NCBI GenBank assembly: GCA_902766345.1
Contig: CACXDK010000036.1
Coordinates: 1 to 9,247, forward strand
DNA: 9,247 nucleotides
Reading direction: 5' to 3'
From: an uncultured Spirochaetaceae bacterium
Lineage (GTDB): Bacteria > Spirochaetota > Spirochaetia > Treponematales > Treponemataceae
The notes below the pieces were generated by a model. The model saw nothing but the letters and a program-made list of their open reading frames with translations. It did not search any database and was not told the DNA's origin. Positions 1 through 5,456 of the stretch are shown one piece after another. Position numbers and translations under genes: made by a program. The first letter of the stretch is position 1. The number at the start of each line of letters is the position of its first letter.

Positions 1-404
1 CAAAACCTAGAGTAACTTTATATCTTGCTAAGCATGAAGAAGACTATCTGGCAGGTATTATAACGCTTTTCTGTGAACGCGAAGCCGTATATCTTTACGG
101 GGCAAGCGGTAATGTAAAGCGCAATTTCATGCCAGCATATCTGCTTCAATGGACTGCAATAAAAGACGCAAAGCAATTTGGTTCGCCAGTATACGACTTT
201 TACGGCATTCCTCCTACAGATGATGAAAATCATCCTATGCACGGATTATATTTATTCAAGACAGGTTTCGGGGGGACTATAGTTCACCGTCCTGGAAGTT
301 TTGATGTTCCTCTACAGCCAATGACGTACAGCCTGTACACGACTGCAGAAAAGATGCGTGCTTGGTTTTATAAAAAAGCGGTAAAAAAATTAGCAGGGCG
401 TTAA
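1..404 (+). CDS. FemA/FemB-family aminoacyltransferase, C-terminal part (5' end outside window)
   Basis: The reading frame is open from base 3 to the TAA at 402-404 and gives the last 133 residues; the start lies upstream. The segment VYLYGASG, then MPAYLLQW, AIKDAK, YDFYGIPP, HPMHGLY and FKTGFGG is the characteristic second GNAT-like half of the FemA/B family, also called peptidoglycan bridge or lipid II aminoacyltransferases. Family members move an amino acid from aminoacyl-tRNA to the lipid-linked peptidoglycan precursor at the cytoplasmic face. The tail after FKTGFGG is short, basic and probably helical (EKMRAWFYKKAVKKLAGR). Which amino acid is transferred cannot be told from this fragment. 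The gene converges on the operon ending at 421 with only 16 bases between, and no hairpin terminator is visible. The family call is fairly firm; the substrate is unknown. Confidence 0.85.
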   Translation, partial: KPRVTLYLAKHEEDYLAGIITLFCEREAVYLYGASGNVKRNFMPAYLLQWTAIKDAKQFGSPVYDFYGIPPTDDENHPMHGLYLFKTGFGGTIVHRPGSFDVPLQPMTYSLYTTAEKMRAWFYKKAVKKLAGR

Positions 405-420
405 ATAAAAAATAAGGTAA

Positions 421-2373
421 CTATCTATATTTACGTTCTGGAACAATAGTAAAGTTTACAGTCTTTTCTATAGCCCTCTGCCCTGCAAGTTCTACATTCC
501 AGTAGAAGCTTGCGGTAAGAGTGTGGGCATTTTCTGATACATTGCCCTGCCCGTCAGGACGCTTAAAAGTAATGTAATTTGTGCAAAAGCCAGCTTCTTC
601 ATTTGGCTCAAAAAGGAAGGAATTCTTATTTTCAACATCCTTTATGTAGAGCATTGAAACGCCTTTATCTGTATTATAAGAACTTTTTTCAGGAACTACA
701 GTACGTTTTCCATTCAAAACAAGCTCTGCATTATATCTTATTTCTGCAAAATTTGCTTCTACAACAAAATAGCATTTTAATGGCAATGGAGTTTCGTTTT
801 TCAAAATATACTGAACTACAAAACCATTAGAAGATATTATATAATTCTTTTTTAACGAAACAGGCACCTGTAAAGCAGAAAAACTTCCATTACCTGTAAG
901 TTGTATTGTATTTTTACGAAGTTCAAGTTTTTTTTCTGCAAACAACACATTTGAAAATACACAGCTCTCAAATGGTTTTGCATTCATGTAATTTTTCATG
1001 TCTTTATCATCAAGCAGATGTTCAACAAGGATGCCTCTGCTGTAATTATCATTACAAGAATCAAACTGCTTAATTCTGGAAAGACTTGAAGCATAATCAG
1101 AACCAGAATTGAATAAATCAAGTTCACAAATCTGCCCTGAAATACGCGATATTACAGCATGAAATTTTTCCATTTGACAGACATACTCGTTTAAACCGTC
1201 GCTATTATAATCATAGCTGGTAACAGATTCTGGAGTTTTCTGGCTGTCACGAATCAGTTTTTCGGCTTCATTCAAAATTCTATATGCTGCCTGCTGTTTG
1301 CTTTGCAAAGCTGGCACACCGTAAGGAAGTTCAACAAAATTATAACCAGCCTGCGATTCCCAAAGTTTTTCCTGAGCAGCTTTCTTACGCATTTTGTCGC
1401 CACCATGGCATTGCGAAATAAGCATGCTTACATACATCATTCGCTCATATAAATGATTATTCTGCCGATAAGTATTAAGGAAATCGCGTATTGTAATTGG
1501 AAATCTTGTCTTATTTTCACACTTCTCGTAAATCTTACGTGCCCATTGAGCTATATCCCAGTCCATTCCCGAAGGAATATATGCAGGAATAAACTTTCTA
1601 GCTGTCTTTAAATACAGCTGTGGTAAAGTAAAATGTACATCTTCCGTTGTATCAGCAATACTGAAAGCTTCTTCAATCGAAGAAAAAGCTTTTGACTTTA
1701 TCAGTTCTGGAAATTTTTCTGGAGAAAGTGCTATTGTAACAACAGGATCAAAATCTTTATTATCTGCATCTTCAAGATCTTTACGTACAACCTTTTTTAT
1801 ACGTGCAATCCACATTTCTCCAGTTTCATCTTCTTCTGGAAGAAAAGTTTTATAGATAGGTAAAATTTTTATTGCCTTTCCATGTTCACTGGTAATAACA
1901 GGGAAAAAACCTTTTGCAGTTGAAGGAATAAGAGTGCTATCAAGATTAACATATTCCATGCCGCAGGATTGAAAAGGTGTAATTAAAGAAGGCTCCCATA
2001 TACTTCCATATACAGTCATGCCTCTAGGACGTTTTCCAATAGTAGAACGCAGTTTTGCATTCATCTTCTCAATCTGCCCGCTACGATCTACAGGAAAAAG
2101 CAAAGGAAAGATGGGATCATAAAAACCGCCACCTATAATTTCAACTTGATTTCTGCTTGTAAGTTCTTTCAGCATTTCAAGCATTTCAGGATGTTTATCT
2201 TCAAGAAATTCAATCTGCGAACCTGAAAATGACATAGAAACAAGAAATTTAGGGTGCTTATACAAATAAGAAGCAAGAGGCTTATATAGAGCATCATACT
2301 GCTTTTCGCGCAAAGATTCCGAGAGACAATTATTATCAGATGATACTTCCAGACAAATTTGTAATACACTCAT
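421..2373 (-). CDS. GH57 4-alpha-glucanotransferase-like protein, predicted catalytically inactive
   Basis: This is the last gene of the operon, 650 residues, close to the 659 of Thermococcus litoralis 4-alpha-glucanotransferase, with which it can be aligned by eye over nearly its whole length. Matching stretches are FSGSQIEFLED (49-59), VEIIGGGFYDP (77-87), DRSGQIEKM (96-104), IWEPSL (125-130), PEKF (218-221), LYERMMYVS (308-316), a region-5 counterpart near 336-370, and a C-terminal beta-rich part from about 385. The catalytic signs are missing. The HNHQP motif is replaced by unrelated residues (about 5-13). The nucleophile Glu of the TERVW motif is Gly123 in VYGSIW. The HDDGEKF motif carrying the acid/base Asp reads ALSPEKF (215-221). 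Region 5 (NDAYWHG) reads AGYNFVE. It may bind glycan or act as a scaffold. The ATG starts 6 bases after the previous stop and has no clear Shine-Dalgarno. The fold call is firm; inactivity is inferred. Confidence 0.85.
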   Translation of the reverse strand: MSVLQICLEVSSDNNCLSESLREKQYDALYKPLASYLYKHPKFLVSMSFSGSQIEFLEDKHPEMLEMLKELTSRNQVEIIGGGFYDPIFPLLFPVDRSGQIEKMNAKLRSTIGKRPRGMTVYGSIWEPSLITPFQSCGMEYVNLDSTLIPSTAKGFFPVITSEHGKAIKILPIYKTFLPEEDETGEMWIARIKKVVRKDLEDADNKDFDPVVTIALSPEKFPELIKSKAFSSIEEAFSIADTTEDVHFTLPQLYLKTARKFIPAYIPSGMDWDIAQWARKIYEKCENKTRFPITIRDFLNTYRQNNHLYERMMYVSMLISQCHGGDKMRKKAAQEKLWESQAGYNFVELPYGVPALQSKQQAAYRILNEAEKLIRDSQKTPESVTSYDYNSDGLNEYVCQMEKFHAVISRISGQICELDLFNSGSDYASSLSRIKQFDSCNDNYSRGILVEHLLDDKDMKNYMNAKPFESCVFSNVLFAEKKLELRKNTIQLTGNGSFSALQVPVSLKKNYIISSNGFVVQYILKNETPLPLKCYFVVEANFAEIRYNAELVLNGKRTVVPEKSSYNTDKGVSMLYIKDVENKNSFLFEPNEEAGFCTNYITFKRPDGQGNVSENAHTLTASFYWNVELAGQRAIEKTVNFTIVPERKYR

Positions 2374-2379
2374 ATTTTG

Positions 2380-2745
2380 TTACATTTCGTTTCGTCTTTT
2401 GTTATAGAATATAGTATACCACTTCGACCAAAATTGAAAGACTTTTTTGTTTTTAAGCGATAATTTTGGCGCTTTTTCTTTTAAATTATAAGCTTCCCCA
2501 TACAACATTAAAAACTGAGACTCATAGTCTTCTGGTACAGAAGCATCTTCAACCTCTATAGAATCTATAACAGGAACGGAAACAAAAAGTTCCTTATCAT
2601 CTGTAAATTCATCTTTTGACAGCAATGGATTTGAAGTATTAATATTCTGGGTCTTCAATGACGGCAAAAACAAAAAAAACAAGAAACAGAATACTGCGGA
2701 AGCACTAATTATAAGCAACAGCATAAAAAAAACAGAGAGCACCAT
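2380..2745 (-). CDS. Small single-pass membrane protein in the rnfB position, no Fe-S motif
   Basis: I do not recognise this 121-residue protein by sequence. It has one strong N-terminal membrane segment (about 2-28), then an acidic stretch (45-76, with DEFTDDKE and EVEDASVPED), then a basic C-terminal end (KNKKVFQFWSKWYTIFYNKRRNE). It contains a single cysteine (Cys20, inside the membrane segment). It follows the RnfA-like gene with a TAATG stop/start overlap and has a consensus AGGAGG six bases before the ATG, so it is very likely translated. Its place corresponds to rnfB in the rnfCDGEAB order. RnfB also starts with a hydrophobic anchor, but normally continues into cysteine-rich 4Fe-4S and ferredoxin domains, none of which is present. 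It could be an RnfB remnant reduced to its anchor or an unrelated small subunit. Membrane location is well supported; homology to RnfB is speculative. Confidence 0.75.
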   Translation of the reverse strand: MVLSVFFMLLLIISASAVFCFLFFLFLPSLKTQNINTSNPLLSKDEFTDDKELFVSVPVIDSIEVEDASVPEDYESQFLMLYGEAYNLKEKAPKLSLKNKKVFQFWSKWYTIFYNKRRNEM

Positions 2746-3275
2746 TAAAAACCTCCTCTATGAAGCCAAGAAACATTCCATGCAAGCAAAATAATCAGAA
2801 TTACAGCAATACTGATAATGACAAGCATAGGCTTTTTTGAAATTCTTCTTCGTACTGCATACAAAATAAAAAAGAAAATAAAAAAAGAAAGACCACACAA
2901 AAGGGCAATAACAAAACATTCAAAGACAGAACAGGATTCATTAACACTCAGCAAAATTGCAAGAATGGAAACCGCATATTCAGGTGTACTTTTTTTTGTT
3001 GTTACGCGTATTATTGATTCAATAAATATAGACAAAATTGAATATATAATAACAGCAGCAAAAGGATACAATTCTGCAAGACCGACAGGAACAAGAATAT
3101 TGTCTGCCACAAGATATGTAAGAACTGCACTAACACTGATAGTAACAAACATCTTAACAAAGCTGCTTATAATACGCCTTGGATGATTACTAAGAGGAAG
3201 TGTTCTGTTCATTCCAATACCATACATCAATATGGCAGAAGTATAGATAATATAATAAGCGATATTACTTAACAT
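2745..3275 (-). CDS. RnfA/NqrE-like integral membrane protein, degenerate
   Basis: The protein is highly hydrophobic, 176 residues from the chosen ATG, with about six membrane segments. RnfA normally has about 190 residues and six segments. Its place after the RnfE-like gene fits rnfA. Faint family traces are visible: MYGIGMNRTLPL (17-28) against VNNFVLSRFLGIC, LVADNILVP (55-63), ESIIRVTTKKSTPEY (86-100) against the VEM-KK-P-LY region, and RRRISKKPMLVIISI (142-156) against RERL-VP-G-pi-lI. RnfA and RnfE hold an in-membrane [2Fe-2S] cluster through one cysteine in each half. Here the first aligns with Ser29 and the second with Glu113, though Cys115 is close by. A TTG at 3291-3293 extends the frame, but I prefer the ATG at 3273-3275 because CAGGAG lies nine bases before it. 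The start overlaps the RnfE-like gene by 11 bases, and the end overlaps the next gene by one (TAATG). Family assignment rests on operon position plus weak similarity. Confidence 0.65.
   Translation of the reverse strand: MLSNIAYYIIYTSAILMYGIGMNRTLPLSNHPRRIISSFVKMFVTISVSAVLTYLVADNILVPVGLAELYPFAAVIIYSILSIFIESIIRVTTKKSTPEYAVSILAILLSVNESCSVFECFVIALLCGLSFFIFFFILYAVRRRISKKPMLVIISIAVILIILLAWNVSWLHRGGF
2752..2757 (-). promoter_or_regulatory. Consensus Shine-Dalgarno (AGGAGG) of the 121-residue gene
   Basis: The plus-strand CCTCCT reads AGGAGG on the coding strand, six bases upstream of the ATG at 2743-2745. It is the best Shine-Dalgarno in the operon and supports the small rnfB-slot gene as real rather than a remnant. 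Confidence 0.8.
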
Positions 3276-3888
3276 CTGATACAGCTCCTGCAATTTTCAT
3301 ATTCTGATCTGCATAAGAAATAAAATACAAAACCAGCCCACATAGCAATACGGCACCAGGTGTAGAAGCCCAGAATGTACCGACAGAAATTTTTTCTGCA
3401 GAGGATGATGAAAAAAGAACCAGTTGAACAAGTCCTGTTCTGGATGGAAATGAAATTGTTCCGTATCCGAAAATATCCCTAAACAATGAAATACATAAGG
3501 CAAATAAAGAAAAACCTCCGCAATACCTTATATTTTGAATTAAATCAGCAGTAATAGATGGGGCATTCGGTCTATAAAGCCGCATTACAAAAAAAGATGC
3601 TACTGCAGGAATGTATATTACAAAACCTACAGTCAATGCCATTACAGGAGAATACATAATGAGAATCTGCTTAAAAAAGATACTTTCACTAATAAGGAAC
3701 ACCGCTGTCAAAACCGACAATAAACTTTCTAATGATATTTTATAGACAAGGTTCTGAAACAATGTCATAAAAATCATTGAAGCATACATAACTATAACAA
3801 GCACAATTCCATAAGCGAAACGTCCAGGAAAAGGAACCAGCATGGAAAGAGATGCCATAAGATATACTGATAAAGTATTTTGTTTCAT
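3265..3888 (-). CDS. RnfE/NqrD-like integral membrane protein, degenerate
   Basis: The 207-residue protein has about six hydrophobic segments and lies in the rnfE slot between the RnfG-like and RnfA-like genes. The length fits RnfE (about 200-230). Family traces are SLSMLVPFPGRFAYG (13-27) against LGLCPALA, YSPVMALTVGFVIYIPAVASFFVMRLYRPNAPS (79-111, described by its parts YSP, IYIPAV and RLYRPNAP) against the LY-LGIFIPLIVVNCAILGRAE region, and FRDIFGYGTISFP (136-148) against RE-LG-GT. In RnfE/NqrD the two cysteines in LGLCP and VNC help bind the in-membrane [2Fe-2S] cluster. Here the aligned residues are Val18 and Phe100. The other cysteines (123, 132, 183) lie elsewhere. The ATG has AAGGA nine bases upstream and starts two bases after the RnfG-like stop. 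Identification is by position, topology and weak motifs. Confidence 0.65.
   Translation of the reverse strand: MKQNTLSVYLMASLSMLVPFPGRFAYGIVLVIVMYASMIFMTLFQNLVYKISLESLLSVLTAVFLISESIFFKQILIMYSPVMALTVGFVIYIPAVASFFVMRLYRPNAPSITADLIQNIRYCGGFSLFALCISLFRDIFGYGTISFPSRTGLVQLVLFSSSSAEKISVGTFWASTPGAVLLCGLVLYFISYADQNMKIAGAVSDVK
3285..3290 (-). promoter_or_regulatory. Shine-Dalgarno deciding the RnfA-like start (CAGGAG)
   Basis: The plus-strand CTCCTG reads CAGGAG on the coding strand and lies nine bases before the ATG at 3273-3275. It sits inside the codons that would be read from the upstream TTG at 3291-3293, and no comparable site precedes that TTG. It therefore favours the ATG start. The site lies within the 3' coding end of the RnfE-like gene, which would couple the two translationally. 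Confidence 0.6.
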
Positions 3889-3890
3889 AT

Positions 3891-4394
3891 CTAAAAATCC
3901 TTATTAGAAAGAATTACAGGGATGCGCTTAGCCCAGTAAGAAATCTGAGAATAACGGGCGTTATTCTCCACAGTTGATGCTATACGTTTATTCAGTGTAA
4001 CAAAGCAGACAAATTCAGCTTCGTCAGCACCATCTTTATATGTATATACAGCAGGAACAGGTCCAAAAATTGTCTGTACACGGATAATCACAGCATGATA
4101 TGAAGAATTATCATTCTTTTTAGAAAGCTTATATGCTGCACAGCTTACAGAGAAAGGAGTTGAAATCGGCTCAAAATCCTTTACTTCATATTCAGGCTGC
4201 TTTTCATATACGGAAACAAGCTGGGCTTTTAAACCTTTCTTCCAAGAATTTCGGCTAATAATTGTTGAACACAGCAAAATAATAAACAACAGAAAAAGTA
4301 TTCCTGCAACTATACCATATTGTACCAGCTGTTTCCTAAAAGCTGGATCAAGCTGAATTTTTGTTTCTATTTCAGAATCATTTAAAACATCCAT
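3891..4394 (-). CDS. RnfG/NqrC-like protein lacking the flavinylation motif
   Basis: The protein has 167 residues: a short cytoplasmic N-terminus, one membrane segment (about 25-47), and an extracytoplasmic domain of about 120 residues. This matches RnfG/NqrC topology, and the gene lies directly after the RnfD-like gene as in rnfCDGEAB. The stretch AAYKL (86-90), then YHAVIIRVQ (99-107), then IFGPVPAVYTYKDG (109-122), resembles the strand pattern and GYGGPIEVLVGID element of the FMN-binding domain. The family normally ends in a D-x-x-[ST]GA[ST]T motif whose last Thr is joined to FMN by the ApbE/Ftp flavin transferase. No such motif exists here, and the domain is shorter than usual (family about 200-260 residues in total). 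A good AAGGTGAG Shine-Dalgarno lies about nine bases before the ATG. The assignment depends largely on context; an unrelated single-pass subunit is possible. Confidence 0.6.
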   Translation of the reverse strand: MDVLNDSEIETKIQLDPAFRKQLVQYGIVAGILFLLFIILLCSTIISRNSWKKGLKAQLVSVYEKQPEYEVKDFEPISTPFSVSCAAYKLSKKNDNSSYHAVIIRVQTIFGPVPAVYTYKDGADEAEFVCFVTLNKRIASTVENNARYSQISYWAKRIPVILSNKDF

Positions 4395-4400
4395 AATTAA

Positions 4401-5456
4401 TTACTCACCTTCCTTAAAAAAACGCACGCGTGGCAATAGATACTTATGTACATTTTTCTTTATACGTCTACGTTCAACAACTTCAATAGCAAGAGAAAAC
4501 ATATTCATTACAAGAATCATAAATATGCATCCAACAGAAGACAAACCGTAACCTACAATAAGGTAACAAACAATGCCAGCTCCTACTCCATACACAATCT
4601 TTCCTGTTATTGCGGATGGTACAGTTCCAAACCACTGCAATATAAACAAAGTAGAAAACAAAACCCCACTAGTAAGCATGGCAAGAAAAATGTCACCATA
4701 AAGAACTTCTACTCCAAATAAAAATGGGGGAACAAAATGAATTAAAAATGCATACACAACCAAAAATACAGCAGGAATGAGAATATCTATCATTTCAAAA
4801 GAAAAAAGAATAAGAGATGATATCAGTGTAATAAAATTAAATCTAAATGCAGGAATAGCGGAACCTGTATCCCAAAACAAAGAAACATAACCGTTTGGAA
4901 TGCGGACTCCTGCAACCTTAAACAAAGTACGGTTTAAATAAGCTGTTACAGCATCATCATTTACATGAATAGGTACAGTTCCATTCTGAATCAAAGAAAG
5001 AGAGGCATTTTTTGACTGTAAATCTCCTACCGTAACAACAGTTGAAGGAAAATTTGTAGCTCCTAAAAAATAACACACAGCAACAGTTATTGCCACAACA
5101 TTTATCCATGACTCTGCAACACCACCAAAGGCATATTTGCATACAAGGAATGTAGCAAGTGTAATAAAGAATACAGCCATAGGAGAATAAACAGATGGTA
5201 AAAAGAAACCAACTAAGATTCCCTGAATAATAGAAATTATCCATGAAAACTTGAATGTCTTTTTTACCAATGAGTTAAGACCTTCTGCAACAAGGGAAGC
5301 AATTATTGCAGAAATAATAATTCCTACAGAAGCATAGCTCTTTGTAAGAAAAAGCATTACAAGCTGAGGAACAAGCATAATAAGCAAAAAGACACTGATA
5401 GTCTGCATTGATGGTGATATATAAATAAAAGGACGCAAAGATACTTTAGTTTTCAT
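4401..5456 (-). CDS. rnfD: RnfD/NqrB-like integral membrane protein without covalent-FMN site
   Basis: The 351-residue protein has about nine or ten hydrophobic segments, the usual size and layout for RnfD. Family marks are SPSMQTISVF (14-23) against SPH-RS-T, SIIQGILVGFFLPS (75-88) against the DG-A-vTGLLLALLLP segment, KYAFGGVAESWINVVAI (107-123) against K-FGGLG-N-FNPA, and a C-terminal TGKIVYGVGAGI (284-295) ending in MNMFSLAIEVV. In a working pump this subunit carries covalently bound FMN on the last Thr of an [ST][GA]AT motif in the large loop. The matching place reads DDAVTAYL (167-174), so the acceptor position is Leu174 and the motif is lost. The periplasmic loop is about 140-200. GGGAGG lies six bases before the ATG, and the start overlaps the RnfC-like gene by 11 bases. 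The family call is good; electron-transfer function is doubtful. Confidence 0.8.
   Translation of the reverse strand: MKTKVSLRPFIYISPSMQTISVFLLIMLVPQLVMLFLTKSYASVGIIISAIIASLVAEGLNSLVKKTFKFSWIISIIQGILVGFFLPSVYSPMAVFFITLATFLVCKYAFGGVAESWINVVAITVAVCYFLGATNFPSTVVTVGDLQSKNASLSLIQNGTVPIHVNDDAVTAYLNRTLFKVAGVRIPNGYVSLFWDTGSAIPAFRFNFITLISSLILFSFEMIDILIPAVFLVVYAFLIHFVPPFLFGVEVLYGDIFLAMLTSGVLFSTLFILQWFGTVPSAITGKIVYGVGAGIVCYLIVGYGLSSVGCIFMILVMNMFSLAIEVVERRRIKKNVHKYLLPRVRFFKEGE

Noticed and set aside
579..830. Plus-strand open frame of 83 codons opposite the GH57-like gene
   Set aside because: Its translation has no recognisable domain, and the opposite strand carries a clearly conserved protein family through the whole stretch.
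2680..2745. Lipoprotein signal in the 121-residue protein (Cys20)
   Set aside because: The residues before Cys20 are Ala-Val-Phe. Phe directly before the cysteine does not fit a lipobox, even a relaxed spirochaetal one, and the hydrophobic run continues past it like a plain membrane anchor.
2818..3186. Plus-strand open frame of 122 codons opposite the RnfA-like gene
   Set aside because: It is a lysine-rich mirror of a hydrophobic membrane protein on the other strand. The minus-strand gene fits the operon spacing and has a Shine-Dalgarno.
4446..4721. Plus-strand open frame of 91 codons opposite the RnfD-like gene
   Set aside because: The composition is low-complexity (Asn, Ser, Lys, Tyr) and it lies wholly within the RnfD-like coding region.
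5055..5066. GAT (residues 132-134, in FLGATNF) of the RnfD-like protein as a covalent-FMN site
   Set aside because: It lies at the end of a membrane segment following the FGG-N-NVVA element, where the family has no flavin. The residue before Gly is Leu rather than Ser or Thr, and the expected site is in the following loop.
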